Shown: positions 7,377-15,246 of the stretch, piece by piece
Layout of the letters: the number at the start of each line of letters is the position of its first letter
How positions within the stretch are numbered: position 1 is the stretch's first letter
Assembly (NCBI GenBank): GCA_018242545.1
Contig: JAFEBT010000009.1
Coordinates: forward strand, 1-39,434
From: Pseudomonadota bacterium
GTDB taxonomy: Bacteria > Pseudomonadota > Alphaproteobacteria > 16-39-46
Direction: 5' to 3'
DNA: 39,434 bases
Made by a program: the position numbers and the translations under genes
Notes under the pieces: generated by a model
Seen by the model: the letters and a program-made list of their open reading frames with translations, nothing else
Told to the model about the DNA's origin: nothing
Database searches by the model: none

Positions 7377-8276
7377 TTAAGCATGGTCCAGTTTCTTAAG
7401 GAGTCTTTTGATGCTTAGACGGGCTGAAAAAATCATGAAAGACCCCATGAGAACGGGCACAAGAAAGCCTAAAAAAAGATCCCATGAAAAATGCATTATA
7501 AAAACAGGGAAAGAAAACATTTCATGGCCTTGAAATAAAAAGAAAGCAAGAAAAGCTGTTAAAAATAAGAGGACATAGGCCGTTATAGCTCCTTTTATAG
7601 CCATGATGCGTGCATGAGATTGAAACTCTTTTGCAATAATGACATCACTTGCTCCTAAAAGAGAAAGAATATCAATAATATTTTTATGAATTAAAAGGCT
7701 TGTTCGTGTTGCAAAAGAGAGTGTTAAAAAAGCGGTGAAAAAGAAAGCGCTCATAAGTGTCAAAAGAAAAATTTCTAAAGACAGTCCCAATATGAAGATT
7801 TTTGAAAAGTGTGTTTGATGATTTATAATACGAATAAGTGGAAAAATTCTTTTCAAAGAATTTTCAAGAAGAGGTGCGTTAAAAGTGTCAGGATGTTTTT
7901 CAATTTCAATAAGAGTTGGAAGAGGAAGATTTTTTAAAAGGATTTGTTGATCTTTAAGCCAAGGAGAGAGAAGCTTTTGTCCGTCAGAAGGAGAAACAAC
8001 AGATATATGAACGACGCCTGGTGTTTTTTGAACAACCTCTTTAATTTTTTGGATTAATGTGGATATATCATTGGAAGGGTTTGTGCTTGTAAAAAGAGAA
8101 TGTGTCGGGACTTCAAGCGTAATATGTGTACGAAGATCATGCCGCCAGGATCCAAAAAAATGGAATCCAACAATAAATAAAAATGCGGCAAGGCTTGCTA
8201 AGTACATCATCAGCCCAACTGTCCAAGGGACATAACGGGCAGCCGGATTCTTGGTGATTGGAAGATCAGAGGCCAT
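7377..8276 (-). CDS. ftsX: Cell division ABC transporter permease-like protein FtsX
   Basis: FtsX pairs with FtsE at the division ring and transmits ATP hydrolysis to periplasmic peptidoglycan hydrolases. The 299-residue product has a first membrane helix at about 22-42 and an extracytoplasmic domain of about 110 residues (PGVVHISVVSPSDGQKLLSPWL). Three more helices lie at about 161-188, 228-250 and 265-287. The cytoplasmic piece with IIDILSLLGASDVIIAKEFQ sits between helices two and three, as in the FtsX/MacB permease domain. It overlaps the end of ftsE by 11 bases. Confidence 0.92.
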   Translation of the reverse strand: MASDLPITKNPAARYVPWTVGLMMYLASLAAFLFIVGFHFFGSWRHDLRTHITLEVPTHSLFTSTNPSNDISTLIQKIKEVVQKTPGVVHISVVSPSDGQKLLSPWLKDQQILLKNLPLPTLIEIEKHPDTFNAPLLENSLKRIFPLIRIINHQTHFSKIFILGLSLEIFLLTLMSAFFFTAFLTLSFATRTSLLIHKNIIDILSLLGASDVIIAKEFQSHARIMAIKGAITAYVLLFLTAFLAFFLFQGHEMFSFPVFIMHFSWDLFLGFLVPVLMGSFMIFSARLSIKRLLKKLDHA

Positions 8277-8967
8277 TCAGATTCTCTTGTGCTGAAGGTA
8301 AAATTAAAGATATTTTATGCCGATCTAAATAGAGTTGAGGATAAGAAAATTCTTGAGCAAGAAGTTGATTATGAGTTGCGACTAAAACAGTTGTTCCATT
8401 TTTATTTAACTCTTCAAATAAATAAATAAGTTTCATGCCTGTTTGATCATCGACGTTTCCCGTAGGTTCGTCCGCTAAAAGAACTTTCGGTTGTGTAATA
8501 ACGGCACGTGCAATTGCAATACGTTGCTTTTGACCTCCAGAAAGGGTTGAAGGATAGGCTTCATAAAATCTTTCAAGGCCCACCCATTTTAAAAGTTCAA
8601 GTGCCTGGAGACGGCATTTTTCAAAAGAAACACCTTGTAATCTTAAAGGAAGAACAACATTTTCAAGCGCAGTTAAATGATCTAAAAGGCGGAAATCTTG
8701 AAAAACAAAACTAATTTGACTTCGAAAGAAAGGGATCTCAGAGCGTTTTACAGAACTTACATCATATCCCAGAAGGCGAATATGTCCTTTGGTTGGACGC
8801 ATAGAAAGATGAATAAGATTAAGAAGGGAAGATTTTCCCGATCCACTTGCTCCTGTTAAAAAATGAAATGTTCCTTCTAGAAGACGAAAAGAAATGTTCT
8901 CAAAAACAGAAATATCTCCTGGGAAATTGAGACTTACCTGATCAAACTGAATAATTTCTTTTTGCAT
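8266..8967 (-). CDS. ftsE: Cell division ATP-binding protein FtsE
   Basis: This is a 233-residue ABC ATPase. It has Walker A GASGSGKSS (about 40-48), a Q-loop near FVFQDFRLL (conserved in FtsE), ABC signature LSGGQKQR, Walker B VLLADEPTGNVD and the switch His in VATHN. The FVFQDFRLLDHLTALENV block and the 3' overlap with ftsX make FtsE a secure call. FtsE drives FtsX from the cytoplasmic face. It is transcribed away from the zinc-ribbon gene. Confidence 0.95.
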   Translation of the reverse strand: MQKEIIQFDQVSLNFPGDISVFENISFRLLEGTFHFLTGASGSGKSSLLNLIHLSMRPTKGHIRLLGYDVSSVKRSEIPFFRSQISFVFQDFRLLDHLTALENVVLPLRLQGVSFEKCRLQALELLKWVGLERFYEAYPSTLSGGQKQRIAIARAVITQPKVLLADEPTGNVDDQTGMKLIYLFEELNKNGTTVLVATHNQLLAQEFSYPQLYLDRHKISLILPSAQENLNGL

Positions 8968-9410
8968 TTCATTAAGGCATGAACGAGGTTGAAAAATAAC
9001 TTCTCCTGAGGGAAGTTTTTTTGGAAAACAAATAAACTTTTAAGTATTTTCATTAAACCTGGAGAAAGGGGTTGAGTCAAGGAGCGATGAAACAATTTTA
9101 AAACTATCTTTAGAAAATTTGAAGAAAAGGTTTTATATTTTTTCAAATTTTAAAAAGCGACATTTTTGTCAAAGGTGTATGCATAAATATGTTTTTCAAA
9201 ATAAAAAACAAATGCTTTACAAAGTAAAATTTTTATTCCAATCTATAAAAAATGTTTTTAAAAGATAAAAATGAGTTTTAAGGCCTTTAAAAAAAAGAAA
9301 AAAAAGGTCTTTTGAATGTAGGTATGTATTGTCGGATCATTTATAAACATTTATAATATAATGAAAAATGATCTTTGGGGCAGTCTCCGTAAGCGAATAG
9401 GTTGGTTTTT
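8968..9410. other. Long AT-rich divergent intergenic region between ftsE and the zinc-ribbon gene
   Basis: About 440 bases hold no credible gene: the only long reading frame here is very Lys/Phe-rich and runs into ftsE in another frame. The right part contains the promoter for the zinc-ribbon gene, listed separately. The left part must contain the ftsE promoter, but I see only weak candidates. Many A- and T-tracts and short mirror-like A/T runs are present (for example around 9284-9305). Confidence 0.6.
9329..9357 (+). promoter_or_regulatory. Sigma70-type promoter for the zinc-ribbon gene
   Basis: TTGTCG (9329-9334) and a perfect TATAAT (9352-9357) are separated by 17 bases. The transcript would start near 9364, giving a leader of about 45 bases before the ATG at 9411. 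Confidence 0.7.
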
Positions 9411-10190
9411 ATGATTATATCTTGTCATGAATGTTTAAAGCGTTACCTTATTGACCCCGTTTCTTTAGGATTAAAAGGTCGTGTTGTTCGATGTTCATCG
9501 TGTGGTCATTCATGGCATCAAAACCCTCCAGAAGATATGCCAAAAATACTAGAACCTACATCTTCTTCATTCAAATCGACATCAGATTTACAGGAAAATG
9601 TCCATCTTTCAGCTTCCTTTTCAGAAACAATGACGGCTCAACCTCAAAGCTTTGAGCAAACATCCTATGAACCTTTAACAACAAGAATATCTCCCACCTC
9701 TTCAAAAAGCACTTTTTCAAGGTTTTTTTTAGGTCTTCTCTTGGGACTCGTGGTTCTTGGATTTCTTTCTTTTTTGTATTTTGGACGTTTTTATATTGTT
9801 AAAATTTGGCCGTCATCTACAGAAATTTATGAAACGTTTGGCATTAAAACAAATTCTCTTGCTCAATTTCTTGAACTTGAGGATGTTAGTTGGACACCTG
9901 GTGTGGATGAAAACCAAAATCCAATTTTTATCTTAAAGGGATATATTTTAAATACTTCTCATAAAGCTCTTGCAATTCCCCCTCTAACAATTGCCTTTGT
10001 TTCGAATGTACCTGAAGAAAAAAACAGTCAAAAAAAATGTTCTCAAGAAGGATGTATTATTGATCGGTGGATTGCACATACATCCTCAGACCGCATTCTT
10101 CCAGGAGAAATTTATCCCTTTCAAATTACGTTAAATAAAAAAATTCCTCAAAACGCAACAAATCTTTATGTCGAATTTATAAGACCATAA
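9411..10190 (+). CDS. Zinc-ribbon single-pass membrane protein (MJ0042-type finger)
   Basis: This protein of 259 residues, from the ATG at 9411, begins with a four-Cys zinc ribbon C-x2-C ... C-x2-C (Cys5, Cys8, Cys28, Cys31). The sequence around it, GRVVRCSSCGHSWHQ, is typical of the MJ0042 finger domain. A Ser/Thr/Pro-rich linker (about 40-100), one membrane helix (about 105-127) and a predicted beta-rich outer domain follow. That domain contains FILKGYILNTSHKALAIPPL and LPGEIYPF. Alphaproteobacteria commonly carry such a gene divergent from ftsE-ftsX, as here. The molecular role is not established. The start given agrees with the conserved MIISC-like beginning; a TTG three codons earlier is less likely. 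Confidence 0.85.
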   Translation: MIISCHECLKRYLIDPVSLGLKGRVVRCSSCGHSWHQNPPEDMPKILEPTSSSFKSTSDLQENVHLSASFSETMTAQPQSFEQTSYEPLTTRISPTSSKSTFSRFFLGLLLGLVVLGFLSFLYFGRFYIVKIWPSSTEIYETFGIKTNSLAQFLELEDVSWTPGVDENQNPIFILKGYILNTSHKALAIPPLTIAFVSNVPEEKNSQKKCSQEGCIIDRWIAHTSSDRILPGEIYPFQITLNKKIPQNATNLYVEFIRP

Positions 10191-10214
10191 GATTCTAATT
10201 TTTTAAGGGGGGGG

Positions 10215-11015
10215 TTAATATCGAGTTTTTACAAATTGACCAAAAAAATCCGACTCTCCCAGAGCAAGTGTAAAAGGACGCTGTGTCAAAAGATCTTCAT
10301 GAATAGCTTTAATCTTTAAAGAAGTTACACGTGCTAATGTAAGATGTGGACGATAAAGATTCTCAGGCAAGTTAAGAGGCACAGTTTTATATTGCTTTAA
10401 AAGAGACATAATGTGACTTTGGAAATTAAGAAGAGAAGCTTCGCAAAGAACAGAAAGCTCTGCCCACCAAAAGGGCGTGTTTTTTTCCTTTTGAAAGCTG
10501 ATGCCCGTGAAATTAACACTGGGCCAGGCTTTTATTTTTTTTACATCTTTTAAAATGCCTTCAAGAGCTCCATCTTCAGCATAGAATTGACAAAGAGTGA
10601 TATGAGGAAGACTTTCATCCCCTAAGATATAATTTTTATAGTTTTTTGAAAAAAGCTTTTGGGCTTCTTGGATATAAGGGGCTTTTTCAAGAGCTAAAAG
10701 GGCAATATTATAGCGCTTTAAGACACGATGGAGACACGTTAAGAAGCGAAGTTGTAAGTTAGGGAGAGAAGTTGCTTGGAGTGCAATAAGACAAGCTGCT
10801 TCATGTATGTCTTCTCCAAATTGTGAAGGAATAGGCCATCCATACAAATTTAAGAAATTGTCTAATAGAAGTGCATTTTCTTCATGACATTTTTGTAAAA
10901 GAACAAGAGAGGATGTTTTTTTAAAAGATTCCAAGGATTGTAAGTCAGAGAAGATGCTTTTTTCTCGAGCGATTGCATCAAGTAGGGTTTGTGAAGAAAA
11001 CGAAACGGATGCCAT
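10215..11015 (-). CDS. DUF6624-like domain fused to a 2H phosphoesterase (LigT-like) domain
   Basis: The 266-residue protein has two parts. Residues about 15-105 resemble DUF6624: a helix, then YGWPIPSQFGEDIHEAACLIALQ, then a Gln/Leu-rich helix. The C-terminal 140 residues hold the two H-x-T-hydrophobic motifs that define 2H phosphoesterases, HITLC (His138, Thr140) and HLTLA (His224, Thr226), 86 residues apart as in LigT/ThpR-type enzymes. Known 2H enzymes cleave or close 2',3'-cyclic or 2',5'-linked phosphates. The substrate here is unknown. The combination of the two domains is unusual and both catalytic His residues are intact. It converges on the zinc-ribbon gene and lies upstream of nothing obviously related. 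Confidence 0.72.
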   Translation of the reverse strand: MASVSFSSQTLLDAIAREKSIFSDLQSLESFKKTSSLVLLQKCHEENALLLDNFLNLYGWPIPSQFGEDIHEAACLIALQATSLPNLQLRFLTCLHRVLKRYNIALLALEKAPYIQEAQKLFSKNYKNYILGDESLPHITLCQFYAEDGALEGILKDVKKIKAWPSVNFTGISFQKEKNTPFWWAELSVLCEASLLNFQSHIMSLLKQYKTVPLNLPENLYRPHLTLARVTSLKIKAIHEDLLTQRPFTLALGESDFFGQFVKTRY

Positions 11016-11063
11016 GAAAGTTCCTATATTTATTTAAAAAAAGGCACAGGAAAGAGGCTGCTT

Positions 11064-11423
11064 TTAATTTTCAATAAAGACTTCTAAAAGCCATTTTTTA
11101 AGGTGTTGTTCAAGTTTTTCGGGATCTCCTTTTATGAGGAGTACTTTTTGACGAGAGATTTCTCCATTAAGAAGATGAAGATTTGTTTTTGGGACTTTCC
11201 AAGTGCGGGATAAAAGTTTTAGAAGAGCAGCATTAGCACGGCCTTTTTCAGGAGAATCTTTAAGGGAAATTTTTAAGATTTTTTCTTGAAAAAGGCCAGA
11301 AGAGGAAGGGCCATCGTCTTGGATAGATTCAATTTTAGAAACTTTGGAACAAGGTGTTACCTTTAATCGAAGTGTGACACCTTGTGTTGTTTTTTTAAAA
11401 AGAGAAGAAAAAGAAGACGTCAT
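11064..11423 (-). CDS. DUF167/YggU family protein
   Basis: This small 119-residue protein matches the DUF167 (YggU) pattern. VTLRLKVTPCSKVSKIE lies near the start, ILKISLKDSPEKGRANAALLKLLSRTWKVP in the middle (the hallmark PEKGRAN turn), and KVLLIKGDPEKLEQHL near the end. The family is widespread and structurally known but without an established function. It has a plain ATG and sits alone between the 2H phosphoesterase gene and the acidic protein, all on the same strand with gaps of about 50 bases. Confidence 0.9.
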   Translation of the reverse strand: MTSSFSSLFKKTTQGVTLRLKVTPCSKVSKIESIQDDGPSSSGLFQEKILKISLKDSPEKGRANAALLKLLSRTWKVPKTNLHLLNGEISRQKVLLIKGDPEKLEQHLKKWLLEVFIEN

Positions 11424-11475
11424 AACATAAATCTTATAAAGATTTTTAGTCTCCCTTTTTTCTCAAAAATTTAAA

Positions 11476-12093
11476 TTATTTTAACTCAGACGTTACAATT
11501 GTTCCATCTGGGTTTTCTGGAAGATGTGTTAAAAGAAGTGAATATTCGGAATGTTTCAAGAAATTTGCATAAAATTCAATATAACGATCCAGAAGAACAA
11601 AAAATCCTAAGACATCTTTAGGTGCAATCATTTTAAAATCATCAATTGGAACATCAAAAAGCTCGGCATCTAAGCTCAAATCATTATCTTCTTCGAAATC
11701 TTCTTCATCAAACTCACGATCATCTTCTTCTGCATATTCATTTTCATCTTCATCTTCATCTTCGTCTTCATCCTCATCTTCAAAATCGTCTTCAAAGTCA
11801 TCTTCTTCGGACGATTTGCGAATAGAAAGCTGAGCTAAGAGCTCGATTTCATCTGTGGTTTCCCAACTTTCTGGATCTATAAGACGACAATCAATGCTCT
11901 TACAAAGAGTCTTAACGCGCTTTTGAAAATCAGGTTTTTTCCATTGATTTATATCATCTTGTGCTTCATCTATAAGCGTTAAAAAAGTATCCCAGCCTTC
12001 TTCGCGTTTAGATATTTTATCTCCAACAAGGCTATGTGTTTTTTCCATAAAAGCAATAAATTCTTCAAATTCTAACTCTTCTTCATTCTTCAT
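11476..12093 (-). CDS. Acidic protein of unknown function
   Basis: I do not recognise this 205-residue protein. It is strongly acidic, with a central Asp/Glu tract (about residues 95-140, containing EDEDEDEDEDEDEN) encoded by an imperfect TCT/TCA-type trinucleotide repeat. The flanks look globular and helical: FIAFMEKTHSLVGDK and DINQWKKPDFQKRVKTLC in front, and LGFFVLLDRYIEFYANFLKH behind. No signal peptide or membrane segment is visible. It lies about 60 bases after hslU on the same strand and could be transcribed with hslVU, but nothing shows a functional link. Confidence 0.7.
   Translation of the reverse strand: MKNEEELEFEEFIAFMEKTHSLVGDKISKREEGWDTFLTLIDEAQDDINQWKKPDFQKRVKTLCKSIDCRLIDPESWETTDEIELLAQLSIRKSSEEDDFEDDFEDEDEDEDEDEDENEYAEEDDREFDEEDFEEDNDLSLDAELFDVPIDDFKMIAPKDVLGFFVLLDRYIEFYANFLKHSEYSLLLTHLPENPDGTIVTSELK
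11740..11800. repeat. Trinucleotide-type repeat encoding an Asp/Glu tract
   Basis: The plus strand carries repeated TCATCT/TCGTCT/TCATCC units of six bases over about 50-60 bases, inside the acidic protein gene. Each six-base step adds an Asp-Glu pair, so changes in copy number would stay in frame and alter only the length of the acidic tract. Confidence 0.75.
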
Positions 12094-12151
12094 AATATTT
12101 CCTCATGGTGTTAGATGTGTAAAAGGGAAAGATATAAAAGCAGTAGGATGT

Positions 12152-13465
12152 TTACAGAATAAATTTTGAAAGGTCTTTATTTTTAGCCAGGCTTCCAAGT
12201 GTTTTTTGGACAAAATTAGAATCAATTGTATAAGTTGTATCAGGATGATCAGGAGCTGTGAAGCTTATTTCTTCAAGAAGTTTTTCAAGAAGTGTATGAA
12301 GTCTACGTGCACCAATGTTCTCAACGTTATTATTGACCTCAGCTGCCAAAAGGGCAATTTCTTCAATTCCCGTGTCTTGAAAGTCAAGTTTTACCTTTTC
12401 TGTTTCTAAGAGCGCTGAATATTGACGAATGAGACTTGATTCAGGTTCTTTAAGAATTCTAACAAAATCTTCTTTTTCGAGAGGTTTTAATTCAACACGA
12501 ATAGGAAGACGTCCTTGAAGCTCAGGAAGAAGGTCAGAAGGTTTAGAAATATGAAACGCTCCTGAAGCAATGAAAAGAATATGATCGGTTTTAACAGGGC
12601 CATATTTTGTTGAAACTGTTGTTCCTTCAATAAGAGGAAGCAGGTCTCGTTGAACGCCTTCTCGGCTTACATCTCCTCCTGTACGTCCAGATTTATTTGC
12701 AATTTTATCAATTTCATCTATAAAAACGATCCCAGCTTGTTCTGTTTTTGAAATTGCTTCTTTGATTACTTTTTCTGAGTCAAGAAGTTTTTCGCTTTCT
12801 TCAGCAATCAAGGCAATTTTTGCCTCTTCAATTGTAAGACGCCGTTTTTTTGTCTTAGACCCGCCAAAAGCTTTTCCAAGAGCATCACTTAAATTAATCA
12901 TCCCCATTTGTGCTCCAGGCATTCCAGGGATATCAAAAGTTGGAACGCCGCTATTTGGTGTTTCTAAAAGATCTATTTCTATTTCTTTGGAATTAAGATC
13001 TCCACGATTTAATTTCTGAGCAAATTTTTGGCGTGTTTCTTCTGTGGCATTCTCCCCGACAAGAATAGAGAGAATTCTCTCATCAGCAAGCTCTTCAGCA
13101 CGTGTTGCAACTTCTTTTCGAAGTTTTTCACGGGTCTGAAGAATCGAAATTTCAACAAGATCTCTGATGATTTGTTCGACATCTCTCCCAACATAGCCAA
13201 CTTCTGTATATTTTGTTGCTTCAACTTTAATAAAAGGGGCTTGAGCAAGTTTAGAAAGCCGTCGTGCAATTTCTGTTTTTCCAACACCGGTTGGTCCAAT
13301 CATCAGAATATTTTTAGGCAAAACTTCTTCGCGTAATGCGGGAGATAATTGCTGGCGTCTCCAACGGTTTCGAAGCGCAATCGCAACCGCTTTTTTTGCG
13401 TCAAGTTGACCAACAATATTGCGATCTAATTCTGAAACAATTTCTCGAGGGGTAAAGGAAGTCAT
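12152..13465 (-). CDS. hslU: HslU, ATPase subunit of the HslUV protease
   Basis: HslU is the AAA+ unfoldase that feeds substrates to HslV in the cytoplasm. The 437-residue protein has the N-terminal block [16 protein letters not shown], Walker A GPTGVGKT (about 57-64) and the pore-loop region [17 protein letters not shown]. The inserted I-domain (about 105-240) is followed by Walker [12 protein letters not shown], then [15 protein letters not shown] and a sensor-2 block [14 protein letters not shown]. The C-terminus ends SKFIL, the tail that inserts into HslV. It begins two bases after the hslV stop codon, so the two are translated together. Confidence 0.97.
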   Translation of the reverse strand: MTSFTPREIVSELDRNIVGQLDAKKAVAIALRNRWRRQQLSPALREEVLPKNILMIGPTGVGKTEIARRLSKLAQAPFIKVEATKYTEVGYVGRDVEQIIRDLVEISILQTREKLRKEVATRAEELADERILSILVGENATEETRQKFAQKLNRGDLNSKEIEIDLLETPNSGVPTFDIPGMPGAQMGMINLSDALGKAFGGSKTKKRRLTIEEAKIALIAEESEKLLDSEKVIKEAISKTEQAGIVFIDEIDKIANKSGRTGGDVSREGVQRDLLPLIEGTTVSTKYGPVKTDHILFIASGAFHISKPSDLLPELQGRLPIRVELKPLEKEDFVRILKEPESSLIRQYSALLETEKVKLDFQDTGIEEIALLAAEVNNNVENIGARRLHTLLEKLLEEISFTAPDHPDTTYTIDSNFVQKTLGSLAKNKDLSKFIL

Positions 13466-13467
13466 GT

Positions 13468-14028
13468 TTATACACTTTCAATCGTAAGGTGGGTGTTTGT
13501 ATAGACACAAAGACCAGCAGCAACAGCCATGGCTTTTCGGGCAACATCTTCTGCGCTTAAATCTGAATCAATGCATGCACGGGCGGCTGCTAAGGCATAA
13601 GGGCCTCCTGATCCAATACCGATAATCCCATCTTCAGGCTCTAAGACATCTCCTGTACCTGTCAGAATAAAGGAGCTTGTTTTATCTGCAACAGCCATCA
13701 TGGCTTCAAGGCGTCTTAAGTATTTATCAGATCTCCAATCTTTCGCAAGTTCAACACAGGCACGGGCAAGTTGTCCTGGATACTGTTCCAGTTTATGCTC
13801 AAGACGTTCAAAAAGGGTAAGTGCATCAGCAGTAGAGCCTGCAAATCCGCCAATGACAGAACCATCTCCGAGCCTACGAACTTTTTTTGCCGTTGATTTA
13901 ATTTTGAGAGGACCTTGCGAAACTTGTCCATCTCCTGCAATGACAACATGTCCTTCTTTGCGAACGGCGAGGATGGTTGTGCCGTGCCATTCCAGATGTG
14001 AAGAGGATCCAAAAGAATAAGGTGTCAT
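13468..14028 (-). CDS. hslV: HslV, peptidase subunit of the HslUV protease
   Basis: HslV is an N-terminal-threonine hydrolase related to the proteasome beta subunit. The 186-residue product has a 16-residue propeptide ending in HG, directly before TTILAVRK. The catalytic Thr is therefore residue 17 and must be exposed by removal of the propeptide, as is usual in alphaproteobacteria. [29 protein letters not shown] and [15 protein letters not shown] are conserved blocks. The gene is divergent from the HIT protein gene and leads the hslV-hslU unit. Confidence 0.97.
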   Translation of the reverse strand: MTPYSFGSSSHLEWHGTTILAVRKEGHVVIAGDGQVSQGPLKIKSTAKKVRRLGDGSVIGGFAGSTADALTLFERLEHKLEQYPGQLARACVELAKDWRSDKYLRRLEAMMAVADKTSSFILTGTGDVLEPEDGIIGIGSGGPYALAAARACIDSDLSAEDVARKAMAVAAGLCVYTNTHLTIESV

Positions 14029-14119
14029 GGATGAAGCAACTCCTGCGAGAAAAATTTTTTAAACAAAAAGAGAAAAAGACTCCTTTAATATATTTCTTTT
14101 TTATATCATAATTATCGGA

Positions 14120-14138
14120 GAGACAACAATTTTGTCTC
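14120..14138. promoter_or_regulatory. Inverted repeat between hslV and the HIT gene
   Basis: GAGACAA, five bases, TTGTCTC form perfect seven-base inverted arms in the divergent region. On the minus strand the half-site TTGTCT lies 15 bases before TATAAA (and TTGTTG lies 18 bases before it), so the repeat overlaps the likely -35 zone of hslV. It could be an operator or only a chance hairpin. Confidence 0.4.
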
Positions 14139-14176
14139 ATATCTTTAAGGAGATTTTAAAGAAAGGTCATTATAAG

Positions 14177-14545
14177 ATGCAAAAACCCTCTTTTTTTTCT
14201 AAAGATTACGACGATCAAAATGTATTTGCAAAAATTCTTAAGGGGGAAGTTCCGTGTCGAAAAATTTATGAAGATTCTTTTGCGCTTGCTTTTTATGATG
14301 TTTCTCCAAAAGCCCCAACCCATGCTCTTGTCATTCCAAAGAAGGCCTATATTTGTTTTAATAAATTTATTATACAAGCTTCCAATGAAGAAGTTGCTGG
14401 CTTTTTTAAAGCTGTGGGAAAGACCATTGAACTTTTAGGAGTGTCAGAAGGAGGGTTTAGGCTTATTTCAAACTCTGGAGAACATAGTGGTCAAGAAGTC
14501 CCTCACTTTCATGTGCATATCTTAGGAGGCGAAAAGCTGTCTTAA
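14177..14545 (+). CDS. HIT family nucleotide-binding protein
   Basis: This is a histidine-triad protein of the Hint branch. The catalytic triad is in HFHVHILGG near the C-terminus, and NVFAKILKGEVPCRKIYEDSFALAFYDVSP and HALVIPK are the typical N-terminal blocks. Such enzymes hydrolyse nucleoside phosphoramidates or related adducts. I choose the ATG at 14177 (122 residues), with GAAAGG upstream. It gives a start close to the family norm, whereas the in-frame TTG at 14132 adds 15 residues and overlaps the inverted repeat. Confidence 0.93.
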   Translation: MQKPSFFSKDYDDQNVFAKILKGEVPCRKIYEDSFALAFYDVSPKAPTHALVIPKKAYICFNKFIIQASNEEVAGFFKAVGKTIELLGVSEGGFRLISNSGEHSGQEVPHFHVHILGGEKLS

Positions 14546-14592
14546 AACCAAATTATGATTATAAAAACATAAACGATTAGGAAATGATTAAC

Positions 14593-15114
14593 ATGCTTCA
14601 TGCTCATTTTAAAAAAATTTGTGCGCTCTCTATTCTCTTAGGAACAGCTTTTCCTGCCTTTTCTATGGAAGAAGAGGGCGAGGCAGAAAGACATGTTCCT
14701 CAACCCGTGGTTCATATAAAAGGAGATAATATGGAGTTTAAGGATGGTCAGGTTTTCGTGTCTCCTTTCTCTGTTGCGATTGAAAGTAAGGGAGATTTGA
14801 GAATGGATGGAAATTCAAGTATTGAAGCTCCAATGATCAATGTTATTTCTGAGAATGCAGATCTTCAGGGGCATATGACGACGACAGATGCTCTAGAAAT
14901 AAGAAGCCAAGGTTCAATACATGTTGAGGGAAGGTTAAAAGCGGAAAAAATAATCCTCATGTGTGGAGGGTGTATTGAAAATCACGGAATTATTAGGTGT
15001 GATTTTTCTGAAAAGCCTCATTCGATGGGCATCATTGTCCAAGGAAAGATCCTCCAAGGTGAATTAAGACAAGATCCTCCTCCCCGAGGAAAAGAAGGAG
15101 CTCTTTTTATTTGA
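14593..15114 (+). CDS. Secreted beta-repeat protein of unknown function
   Basis: The product of about 173 residues has a signal peptide (HAHFKKICALSILLGTAFPAFS) and a mature start rich in Glu (MEEEGEAER). The rest (about 40-150) shows short, regularly spaced beta-strand-like steps such as GDLRMDGNSSIEAP, LEIRSQGSIHVEGRLKAEKIIL and GCIENHGIIRC, suggesting a beta-solenoid like bactofilins or filamentous haemagglutinin fragments. I do not recognise a named family. The ATG at 14593 has AGGA ten bases upstream; the ATG at 14584 is too close to that site. It lies just after the HIT gene on the same strand, without a clear terminator between them. Confidence 0.68.
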   Translation: MLHAHFKKICALSILLGTAFPAFSMEEEGEAERHVPQPVVHIKGDNMEFKDGQVFVSPFSVAIESKGDLRMDGNSSIEAPMINVISENADLQGHMTTTDALEIRSQGSIHVEGRLKAEKIILMCGGCIENHGIIRCDFSEKPHSMGIIVQGKILQGELRQDPPPRGKEGALFI

Positions 15115-15246
15115 GGATCTTCTGTTTTTTAAATAATCAGGCTAATAATTTGGTCTTGTAATAAGCTAATAAGCGTCATCTTACACCCCCTGAAACGTTA
15201 TTTTAGCCTCCTTTAAAATAGGGTATAAATGACATTAAGAAGTATA

